A stretch of DNA of 64,000 nucleotides. Origin: Lachnospiraceae bacterium (GTDB lineage Bacteria; Bacillota; Clostridia; Lachnospirales; Lachnospiraceae). Within the stretch, counting starts at the first letter, position 1. Each line of letters starts with the position of its first letter. Below are positions 45,500 to 52,927 of this stretch, one piece after another. The position numbers and the translations under genes were made by a program. The stretch is from positions 106,320 through 170,319 of the forward strand of contig CAJTDX010000006.1 of NCBI GenBank assembly GCA_910575155.1, written 5' to 3'. The notes below the pieces were generated by a model that was given only the letters and a program-made list of their open reading frames with translations, was not told the DNA's origin and searched no databases.

Positions 45500-46267
45500 A
45501 TGGATAATATATTTGATTTGCTGCTGATTGACGATGAAATCTACGCTTTAGAAGCATTGTCACAGACGATTCCCTGGCCCAGTCTGGGAATCGGAGAAGT
45601 CTTTTCCTGCAGTAATATTACAAAAGCCAAAGAAATCTGCCGCAGCCAACAGATCCCGATTATTATCTGCGATATCGAAATGCCAAATGGAACCGGGCTG
45701 GAGTTTGCACACTGGCTGCTGGAAAACTATCCGGAGACACTGATACTGTTTCTGACCTGTCACAGTGATTTTTTCTATGCCAAAGAAGCAATCTCCTGCC
45801 ATGCTTTTGCCTACCTGTTAAAACCTTTTGACAAAGAGGAATTGTGCCAGACCATACAAAATGCCGTGCAGACGCTGCGCAAACGTCCGGACAGAACTTA
45901 CCTGACCATGCCGGCAGCTGATTCGCCCTCCTCTGGCAAACCGGAACAGATTGTACGCAAAATACAGGCTATTCTCAAGGATGATATCGCCATCAGCCGG
46001 GAGGAACTTGCCAAAAAGGTTTACCTGAATCCGGACTATATGACGCGCCTGTTTAAACGCGTAACCGGCAGGAAACTCAGTAAATATATCAATGAATTGA
46101 AACTGGAGACGGCAAAACAGCTTCTGACAGAGACGAATGAACCAATCAGCAGCATTGCCGTTTCCCTCGCATACGTTAATTTCTCCTATTTTTCAAAAAT
46201 GTTTAAAACTGCAACCGGGATGTCTCCCAAAGAATACCGCAAGAAATTTTCCCAAAACCTGCATTAA
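45500..46267 (+). CDS. Response regulator, AraC-family (YesN type)
   Basis: This 255-residue protein has a receiver domain with DDE near residues 11-13, phospho-acceptor Asp58 (ICDIEMP) and Lys108 (LLKPF), then an AraC double helix-turn-helix (about 155-255) with VYLNPDYMTRLFKRVTG and ISSIAVSLAYVNFSYFSKMFK. It is co-transcribed with the kinase. It likely activates genes for uptake of the ligand bound by the divergent lipoprotein. Confidence 0.94.
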   Translation: MDNIFDLLLIDDEIYALEALSQTIPWPSLGIGEVFSCSNITKAKEICRSQQIPIIICDIEMPNGTGLEFAHWLLENYPETLILFLTCHSDFFYAKEAISCHAFAYLLKPFDKEELCQTIQNAVQTLRKRPDRTYLTMPAADSPSSGKPEQIVRKIQAILKDDIAISREELAKKVYLNPDYMTRLFKRVTGRKLSKYINELKLETAKQLLTETNEPISSIAVSLAYVNFSYFSKMFKTATGMSPKEYRKKFSQNLH

Positions 46268-46343
46268 GCGAAACGCTCCGCTTTGTTCTGCCAGAAACAC
46301 CTTTTACAGTTTTAAATAAGAACATTTTTCCTGACAAAAGAAA

Positions 46344-46374
46344 TAAGAGAGCAGTATGAACTTCCGCTCTCTTA
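46344..46374. terminator. Bidirectional terminator between convergent genes
   Basis: The 9-bp perfect stem TAAGAGAGC/GCTCTCTTA encloses a 13-nt loop. T-rich flanks follow on both strands. It separates the plus-strand regulator from the minus-strand cyclic-nucleotide-domain gene. Confidence 0.75.
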
Positions 46375-46484
46375 CTTCTTCCTTTTCCCTATCCTATATG
46401 CCGTCATAAAACAAAGCGGACAAATGCACTTGTCACACGTTCGTGCGACCGGGTATTTCCGATCAGAGAAAAACCCGGACATTT

Positions 46485-48767
46485 CTACAGTTCATAAAAA
46501 TCCCAGTTTGTCTGTAAGTCCTCATTGATCTCGCCGCCTTTTTTCTTATAGCGCTCATACCACAATTCGATATGGCGTTTCTTCCGTTCTTTTAAAATCT
46601 CATATTTTTCAAACATCTCACGGTACATCGGATTCGCCCGCAGCATATTCCTGATTTCCTTATTGAACGGACAGTAACGGAAAATTATATCTCTGGACAC
46701 CTTGTTCAGACGGAAGCTTCCCTTGGCCTCATAGCGAATCCAGCTCTGATAATCTTTGACAAACACTTCCCGGAAATTATTTTTTGCCTTCGTCAGCGCA
46801 TTTTTGACCTTCTGCTTGGCATCCGGAGACAAATCATGATTCTTGCGGTAATACTGAATATAATCATTATATTCGGACGTCAGGGACGCTTCTGTAATAT
46901 CATTCCAGCGCACGCCCTGAATCTTACGGCACATCTCCCAGCGGAACCGTCCGGATACTTCGATCATCATTTCTTCCACATCTACCACGGTAAAAATAGG
47001 GAACACAAATCTTGCCGAGGTATCTTTTTTAATCCCTGCTGTCTCCTGCCACATCATCGCCTTACTTCCGGCGTTGGGCATCAGAATAATATTGGGCAGA
47101 ACCTCTTTTTGAATCATCTCCATATTGATATCATGCTCCGGGTCAGAATATCCCACTTCCCGATAGAATAATGAGAAATCAACCCCTCTTATCATGTTCA
47201 GCGCGTTGTTTGCCTTTTCCGCGGTAATCAGCATATTTTCCACGGTTCCGATAATATCATCTTCACACAACACCGGACAGTACGTAGAAAATTTACCATA
47301 AGTCGCCCGGTTCGTAGATACAAACATGTTCTTAAGCTCAAAATCTACTTTCTGGCGGGTATCTGCCGCCATCTCGCTCATCTGTGCCGCTGTGATCCGC
47401 CCTGTCTTCTTCTGCTCACTGAGATAATTTGTAAAGTCCATATCGAACTCATTTCTGGACGGCTCATTCTCACCGCGGTATATGCTCAAAAGCCATTCAT
47501 ATATGGTAAATACATTACTGGCTCTGCAGCGTGACAGCTCCTGCGTAAGATCATACAGACTGCGGGTATTGTCAGAACCAGCTAATTCTTCATCCATAAA
47601 GCCAAAATTCAGAAACATTCTCACTGCCGGAGGCAGCTTGCCATTCTGCAAAGAGCGGTAAAATACCAATTCGTAGATATCATAGTAATCCTGGGTGATC
47701 TGCTTCCTCAGTTTCCGCACATCGTCCGTAGTTGCAAGTCTGTCCGGCAGATTTTTGTATGCCTCAAGGGTACTCCGGAACGTTTCTGCCTTCTTTGCAT
47801 CAAACTGGGCATAATTTAGAATCTGTTCCAGATAATCAACGCCTTCCTCATACTCATATTCTTCCTGCTCTTCTTCCACCCAGATATCTGTCTCGCCAAA
47901 TTCTGTGTCTTTGTGGAAATTATATTTCTCATACTCTGCGAAGCGCAGATCCATCAATTTTTCCGGAAAAAGACGGCTTCCTCTGGCATATTCCATAATT
48001 TCAGAAATTTTCTGGAAAATAGGCTCCAGATCCATCCCCGTGCCAGAAGCCTTTTTTGCCAGTTCAAAATACATCTGAAATAAATCTTCTGAGCTGGCGG
48101 TAAGCAGCAGCTCTTTGTGAATCTTCAGATACTCCTTGAGCTTCTCAATCAGCGCCAGCGCTTTTACCATCCAGGCTACGGCATTTTGAATCTCTCCGAT
48201 TCCGATCGCATAATCCCGTCCCAGAAACTGGTCCATAAATTTCAGGGAAAAGGTTGACATCTTGTCGTAATACTCCACTGTCCATTTCTCAATGGCCTGC
48301 CCTACAATCGCCGGAGACATGGAATCAAGCCTCTGAAACGGTTTCTCCTGTATCTGATAATCATTGCACAGCTTCTTATACTCACTGTAATAATCCATCA
48401 GGGTACTGTAGAAATTCTGCGCCATCCTGGAAAAGGTCCCATATCTGTCCAGCATAGTCGCTGCCTGATGCATGGCGCCCATCGTAAATACTGCTACATA
48501 TTTCTCATCGGACGCAAAAATCTTCTTGTAATCTTCTGTCTGGCGGTAAGGATAAACATAAAAAACACAGTCTGTATTCGTGATATAATCACACAGATAT
48601 ACGTTAGAAGCGCTTTCCAGCAGCCCCACGATGCTCCCTGCCTCCATTTGAATCTCATCATTCTTTGAGACAGCCCGCACACTTCCCTGTAAAACCACAA
48701 ACAGTCCTTTCAGTCTCTCTCCTTTTCGCAAAAAATGTCTGCCTTTGCTAACTTTTACCGTTTCCAT
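46485..48767 (-). CDS. Large protein with cyclic-nucleotide-binding domain
   Basis: This 760-residue protein begins with a CRP-like jelly-roll (about 1-115: GRHFLRKGERLKGLFVVLQGSVRAV, GSIVGLLE), then about 640 residues of predicted mostly helical sequence with an acidic stretch (about 295-315, EEEQEEYEYEEG). No DNA-binding helix-turn-helix or catalytic domain is recognisable, so it is not a standard CRP/FNR regulator. GGAGGAACAC precedes the ATG. It lies just after a DUF1700 gene. A stress or signalling role is likely but unknown. Confidence 0.8.
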   Translation of the reverse strand: METVKVSKGRHFLRKGERLKGLFVVLQGSVRAVSKNDEIQMEAGSIVGLLESASNVYLCDYITNTDCVFYVYPYRQTEDYKKIFASDEKYVAVFTMGAMHQAATMLDRYGTFSRMAQNFYSTLMDYYSEYKKLCNDYQIQEKPFQRLDSMSPAIVGQAIEKWTVEYYDKMSTFSLKFMDQFLGRDYAIGIGEIQNAVAWMVKALALIEKLKEYLKIHKELLLTASSEDLFQMYFELAKKASGTGMDLEPIFQKISEIMEYARGSRLFPEKLMDLRFAEYEKYNFHKDTEFGETDIWVEEEQEEYEYEEGVDYLEQILNYAQFDAKKAETFRSTLEAYKNLPDRLATTDDVRKLRKQITQDYYDIYELVFYRSLQNGKLPPAVRMFLNFGFMDEELAGSDNTRSLYDLTQELSRCRASNVFTIYEWLLSIYRGENEPSRNEFDMDFTNYLSEQKKTGRITAAQMSEMAADTRQKVDFELKNMFVSTNRATYGKFSTYCPVLCEDDIIGTVENMLITAEKANNALNMIRGVDFSLFYREVGYSDPEHDINMEMIQKEVLPNIILMPNAGSKAMMWQETAGIKKDTSARFVFPIFTVVDVEEMMIEVSGRFRWEMCRKIQGVRWNDITEASLTSEYNDYIQYYRKNHDLSPDAKQKVKNALTKAKNNFREVFVKDYQSWIRYEAKGSFRLNKVSRDIIFRYCPFNKEIRNMLRANPMYREMFEKYEILKERKKRHIELWYERYKKKGGEINEDLQTNWDFYEL

Positions 48768-48788
48768 GTGTTCCTCCTATAAGTTCCA

Positions 48789-49265
48789 TTATCGTCTGTT
48801 CCCAAAAATAAGGGAACATATCAGCAAAATCAAAACCACCGGCACCAGCAGGGGCAGCAAAAATGCCACCACATTCGCTACTACCACTATGATCAGAATC
48901 GCTGCTGCTATCATGAAAAGCTTCCAAAACCAGGAATTTCGTCTCCTGCCTTCTCTGCGGCTCTCCCAGCCGTCATCCTGCGGATATCCGCCATAAAATC
49001 CTTTCGCAGATTCTTCCTGTCCATGACTCTTAGATTGGTATCCCCCTCCTGCCGCCCTGTGATACTGGTCAGTCGTATCAATCAGCGTCTTTGCAATCAG
49101 CCTGGGATTCCCCAGGCTTTCAAGCACTGCCTGTTCTGTTTTCCCCTTCCGCACCTCTTCTTTAATATAACTGTCATAGTACTGGATATTGCCATGAACC
49201 GCTGCCTGACTTAATTGTCCCTGCAGCGCAAGCTGCAATTCCTGTAAAAATTCCTGCCTTGTCAT
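48789..49265 (-). CDS. DUF1700 (HAAS-type) membrane protein
   Basis: The start is set at ATG 49265, preceded by AGGAGAGG. The 158-residue product has an N-terminal HAAS-like helical domain (about 1-70, MTRQEFLQELQLALQG, YDSYIKEEV), a flexible Gly/Ser-rich linker, then hydrophobic segments (about 110-152) likely to be one or two transmembrane helices. DUF1700 members often pair with PadR-type regulators, but none is seen here. It lies directly upstream of the cyclic-nucleotide-domain gene, same strand. Confidence 0.82.
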   Translation of the reverse strand: MTRQEFLQELQLALQGQLSQAAVHGNIQYYDSYIKEEVRKGKTEQAVLESLGNPRLIAKTLIDTTDQYHRAAGGGYQSKSHGQEESAKGFYGGYPQDDGWESRREGRRRNSWFWKLFMIAAAILIIVVVANVVAFLLPLLVPVVLILLICSLIFGNRR

Positions 49266-49374
49266 GAAGCCTCTCCTAACTCTCTTCTCCATTCTGATTA
49301 ACCAATTAAATTTATTTTATCATACTCTAAAAAATTTTTCATCATTATTTTCTGTTTTTTTTACAAAAAATGTA

Positions 49375-49403
49375 TTGACAAATATTTGATTCTAATGTAG
49401 TAT
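49375..49403 (+). promoter_or_regulatory. Promoter of the tRNA-Arg gene
   Basis: TTGACA at 49375-49380 and TAGTAT at 49398-49403 are separated by 17 bp. The tRNA begins about 30 bp downstream. Confidence 0.75.
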
Positions 49404-49434
49404 ATAAATGTTCGATGCGAACATTTTAAATTAT

Positions 49435-49508
49435 GTGTGTGTAGCTCAGCTGGATAGAGCACTTGGCTACGGACCAAGGTGTCGGGAGTTCGAATCTTCT
49501 CACGCACG
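49435..49508 (+). tRNA. tRNA-Arg (anticodon ACG)
   Basis: The 74-nt cloverleaf has acceptor arms GTGTGTG and CACGCAC (one G-U pair), a D-arm GCTC/GAGC, an anticodon arm CTTGG/CCAAG around loop CTACGGA (anticodon ACG, reading CGN arginine codons after A-to-I editing) and a T-arm GGGAG/CTTCT with TTCGAAT. CCA is not encoded. A terminator follows. Confidence 0.95.
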
Positions 49509-49511
49509 TAG

Positions 49512-49552
49512 GACAACCCCTTGAAGCCGCGAGGTTTTCAAGGGGTTTTTCT
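49512..49552 (+). terminator. Terminator of tRNA-Arg
   Basis: AACCCCTTGAA pairs with TTCAAGGGGTT around GCCGCGAGGTT, followed by a T-run. It begins a few nt after the tRNA 3' end. Confidence 0.85.
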
Positions 49553-49671
49553 TTATTATTAAAAACTGACTTGTTCAAAAAACAGGAGGAACAAACTTTT
49601 CGCCAGGGTTTAATGTGGTCATCTTTGGATGAAGTAAGAGCTGTTCCTGTTAACCGCAGGGGCGGTTTTTA

Positions 49672-50214
49672 CTATAATAAGTTTGAAATACGGATTCTCA
49701 AATTCTCAAAAATCGCACTTGGTATATCTTGGTTGAACGGATAAATCATAGGAGCTGCATCTTCTTCATACCGGTATACCGTAGTGCATTCTTTGAAAGA
49801 GTCTACAATCCAGTATTCTCGAACTCCTGCATTAGTATAGAGCGTATTTTTTGTGGAATAGTCCATTTTACGGCTGGAAGGAGATACTACTTCAATAATG
49901 AAATCCGGAGCCCCAATACAGCCATGTTCATTAAGCTTGTGTTTGTCACAGATAACGCTAATATCTGGTTCGACATAAGTATTTTCGTCTGCATTTAAAA
50001 ATACAGCAAAAGGCGCGGGAAGAACCTCGCAATGGCCTTTATTGTCTGAAATATAATTACCAATGATTCGGCTCAACTGGTAAGATATTCTCTGATGGAT
50101 AAGGTTTGGAGGCGCCATATTATATATTTGTCCTTCGATCAGTTCTGCTCTGTGCCCTTCCGGCAGGGCATAAATATCATCAATCGTGTAAATTTTTTCT
50201 TGTGCCAGTGACAT
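49672..50214 (-). CDS. Uma2 family endonuclease (DUF820)
   Basis: This 180-residue PD-(D/E)XK-like protein has the family motifs YTIDDIYALPEGHRAELIEGQIYNMA, YVEPDISVICD, GAPDFIIEVVSPSSRKMDY with the likely metal-binding Asp/Glu, and YWIVD. Members are often restriction-like nucleases of unknown target and spread by transfer. AAGGAG precedes the ATG. It lies downstream of a broken hicB-like gene and overlaps its out-of-frame end, in a small accessory spot next to a tRNA gene. Confidence 0.9.
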   Translation of the reverse strand: MSLAQEKIYTIDDIYALPEGHRAELIEGQIYNMAPPNLIHQRISYQLSRIIGNYISDNKGHCEVLPAPFAVFLNADENTYVEPDISVICDKHKLNEHGCIGAPDFIIEVVSPSSRKMDYSTKNTLYTNAGVREYWIVDSFKECTTVYRYEEDAAPMIYPFNQDIPSAIFENLRIRISNLL

Positions 50215-50396
50215 AGTTTTGCTCCTTGTTTTTCTGTATTAGTAGTATCCATAATAGGAACAATATCAATAGTTTTTTCATTAACATGAGGGAGATTGTC
50301 CCCGCAGGTTGTACAGTCATCAATATCTGGGAAGAATATAGAATACATACCCTTATCTTCTGGTATAAAAATTGCTGGGTAAACATATTTTGCCAT
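50139..50396 (-). pseudogene. HicB-like antitoxin remnant with internal deletion
   Basis: The first 38 residues (MAKYVYPAIFIPEDKGMYSIFFPDI...) match HicB antitoxins, and GGAGGAG lies before the ATG. The sequence then jumps to VNEKTIDIVPIMDTT, resembling a later part of the same family, so roughly 50 residues seem deleted. After about residue 55 the frame runs into the start of the Uma2 gene and becomes meaningless. No hicA toxin gene is present. It looks like a decayed toxin-antitoxin locus. Confidence 0.6.
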
Positions 50397-50650
50397 GTCA
50401 ATTACTCCTCCTTTTTGATAAAACTATCATAACACGTATAAATACGTATGCCAAGAATAAACACATAAAAATACACGACAAACGCACGAATGTGTTTCAC
50501 GGCCAAATCCATACAACTAATAAATTTTTATAAATTTATAATCTGCTCCAGATGTTTTTATGGTTCCTTTTTTCTTTGATTATACCAAAAACAAATGAAA
50601 TGTTCATAATTCATTCATGCGTTTGGCGTGGCTTTTTTCACTTTTTATTG

Positions 50651-52015
50651 CTATCTCTTCCTGCTGTCAGCGTGCGTCTGGAACTGATTTTTCATGGCGT
50701 CACTCTTAAGATAATAAATAATACCTGCCAGATCTGCCAGAAACCAGCCAATTGGAATAGACCACCAGATTCCCTTCACTCCCACAGAGGGAAGCGCCGA
50801 TAACGCGTAAGCCAGCCCTACGCGGGTCCCCAGAGAGACAACCGTAAGAATCACGGACATTCCCGGTTTGCCAAGCGCACGGTAGAGACCGTACAACAGA
50901 AACAGACAGCCGATTCCGCAATAAAACGCGCCTTCCACATGCAGATAACGAATGCCTTCCTGAATAATCTCTGTCTCTCCCGAATCTACAAACAACTCCA
51001 TCAACGGCTGTGCAAAAAACCACACGCCTGCCGAAATTATCACACAGAAAATCAGCGCCGTTATAATTGCTCCCTTTAAGCCCTTACGAATACGCTCCGG
51101 CTGTTCAGCCCCATAGTTTTGCGCAATAAACGTAGAAAACGCATTGCCAAAATCCTGCACTGGCATATAGGCGAACGCGTCAATCTTGACTGCTGCTGCA
51201 AATGCAGCCATAACTACCGCGCCAAAGCTGTTGACCAGCCCCTGTACCATAAGAATCCCCAAATTCATCACCGACTGCTGTACGCAAGTCAATACAGAAA
51301 AACTTGCAATCTCCTTTACACACGGCCACGAAATCCGCAGACGCCGAAAAATTCCTGTAAACTGCGGGCAGCGCAGAAACGTATAAACAGCGATCCCGAT
51401 TCCTGAAATATACTGAGCAATCACAGTTGCTGCCGCCGCCCCCGGCACCCCCCAGTCAAGTCCCAGCACAAACCACAAATCCAGCAGAATATTTAAAACT
51501 GCAGAAACTGCCAGAAATATAAGCGGCGCGACAGAATTGCCTACCGCCCGCAGAAAAGAAGCAAAATAATTATAAAAAAACGTCGCTGCGATTCCACAGA
51601 AAATAACTGACAGATAGCTCCTCATAGGCCGCCACACTTCTTCCGGAACCTGGAGAAACACGCGTATTCCATCCAAACACAGAAACGCCAGAAGATTTAA
51701 AAAAATTGTCAAACTCGATATCAATGCAAAAGACGCGCAGATACTTTCTTTCAATCCTTCCTCATCCCGCTGTCCGAAGCGGATGGAATACACAGCGCCG
51801 CTCCCCATACACAGTCCCAGCAAAATAGACGTAAGAAAGGTCATCAACGTAAATGATGACCCAACCGCCGCCAGAGCATTGCTGCCGAGGAATCTTCCCA
51901 CAATCAGCGTGTCCGCCACATTATAACATTGCTGCAAAAGATTTCCCAAAATCATAGGAAACGCAAAAAGCAGCATAGACCTCATGACTGGTCCTTTTGT
52001 AAGATCTCTGTTCAT
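50651..52015 (-). CDS. MATE family efflux transporter
   Basis: This 454-residue protein has twelve predicted transmembrane helices and MATE features: KGPVMRSMLLFAFPMILGNLLQQCYNVADTLIVGRFLGSNALAAVGSS at the N-terminus and a second half beginning near residue 230 (QQSVMNLGILMVQGLVNSFG). It would export cationic drugs or metabolites using sodium or proton gradients. It is transcribed alone, downstream of the Ter operon terminator-like hairpin. The substrate is unknown. Confidence 0.93.
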   Translation of the reverse strand: MNRDLTKGPVMRSMLLFAFPMILGNLLQQCYNVADTLIVGRFLGSNALAAVGSSFTLMTFLTSILLGLCMGSGAVYSIRFGQRDEEGLKESICASFALISSLTIFLNLLAFLCLDGIRVFLQVPEEVWRPMRSYLSVIFCGIAATFFYNYFASFLRAVGNSVAPLIFLAVSAVLNILLDLWFVLGLDWGVPGAAAATVIAQYISGIGIAVYTFLRCPQFTGIFRRLRISWPCVKEIASFSVLTCVQQSVMNLGILMVQGLVNSFGAVVMAAFAAAVKIDAFAYMPVQDFGNAFSTFIAQNYGAEQPERIRKGLKGAIITALIFCVIISAGVWFFAQPLMELFVDSGETEIIQEGIRYLHVEGAFYCGIGCLFLLYGLYRALGKPGMSVILTVVSLGTRVGLAYALSALPSVGVKGIWWSIPIGWFLADLAGIIYYLKSDAMKNQFQTHADSRKR

Positions 52016-52078
52016 TGCTCTCTATCCTTTTATATCCGGTCAGAGAAACATATTTCCCTTTCCTGAAAACAAATCTGC

Positions 52079-52137
52079 CGCTCCATCCAGTCATCAGACT
52101 GCCAGCGCCGAATAAAGCCTGACGACTGGATGGAGCG
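52079..52137 (-). terminator. Long hairpin at the end of the Ter/calcium operon
   Basis: Nineteen-nt arms (52079-52097 and 52119-52137) pair with one G-U position around a 21-nt loop. It is 6 nt after the HAD gene stop. The U-tract is poor, so it may stabilise mRNA or act as a factor-aided terminator. Confidence 0.5.
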
Positions 52138-52142
52138 CTACT

Positions 52143-52925
52143 CTATGTATCTTTTCCTGCCTGCTGCAGTATCCTCTTTAGAACTGCTTCTGAGAATATT
52201 TCCCGTTCTTTTATAATCACCGTTTTCTCTGGCAGCTCATAGCTGTTTTCCAGATCTTCCGGTGCAAAAGGAATCTGCGCCTGCTGCAGCATGGAAATAT
52301 CAAATCCACTGTCACCGGCTGCAAAAACCGTTCCTGTCCGTTCCCCTTCACGCTGTAATTTTTCCAAAAGCCTTCGTACCGCCGCTCCCTTATTCAGCTT
52401 CTGAGGCAGCACATAGACTTTCACACCGTTTTGAAATACGCAAACCAGCTCCGTATCCAGGCTGCTTTTTAGATCTTCCACAGATTGCTGCGGCTGACTG
52501 CTCTTGGTAAACAGAAATAATTCCCGGATATTGCGCACCTCAAAACTGCGGTTTTGATCCTGCTCCATAAGCCGCCGCGCTGTGTTTAATTCTTCCCGGC
52601 AGTCTGCTGTCAGAGCCAGAGATTCCTGGTACCAGGCGTGATTTTCCACACCGTCTTCCAACAGTATGCCTCCGTTGCAGACCAAAGCAAATCCAGGCGT
52701 TCCAATTCTTAAATCAATCCTGTCATACTGCTCTTTTGTCCTGGTTGTAACAGGAACTAAAAGCGTCTCCTCGTTCACCCGCCTTAACAGCTCCCATGTT
52801 TTTTCTGTTACAAAAGATACTTCCCTTCCCTGATAAAGCTCCACACATAATTTATCCCTGCCGATCTCATGCCGGCAGGAATAAATAATTGTATTATCCA
52901 AATCAGTAAAAAACACCGTCTTCAC
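52143..52925 (-). CDS. HAD-superfamily phosphatase (Cof/sucrose-phosphatase-like)
   Basis: I take the GTG at 52925, 2 nt after the ATPase stop codon, giving 260 residues. The longer reading from 53057 lies inside the ATPase gene. The catalytic motif is FFTDLDNTI (two Asp), then VPVTTRT (motif II Thr), QKLNKGAAVRRLL (Lys) and AAGDSGFDISML (GDSxxD). The cap resembles type C2b. HAD proteins of this sort accompany TerD/TelA clusters. The substrate is unknown, and co-translation with the calcium pump is likely. Confidence 0.87.
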   Translation of the reverse strand: MKTVFFTDLDNTIIYSCRHEIGRDKLCVELYQGREVSFVTEKTWELLRRVNEETLLVPVTTRTKEQYDRIDLRIGTPGFALVCNGGILLEDGVENHAWYQESLALTADCREELNTARRLMEQDQNRSFEVRNIRELFLFTKSSQPQQSVEDLKSSLDTELVCVFQNGVKVYVLPQKLNKGAAVRRLLEKLQREGERTGTVFAAGDSGFDISMLQQAQIPFAPEDLENSYELPEKTVIIKEREIFSEAVLKRILQQAGKDT

Positions 52926-52927
52926 TT

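Noticed and set aside
49463..49744. Plus-strand ORF of 93 codons starting inside tRNA-Arg
   Set aside because: It starts in the tRNA gene and ends in the opposite strand of Uma2. No coding signal.
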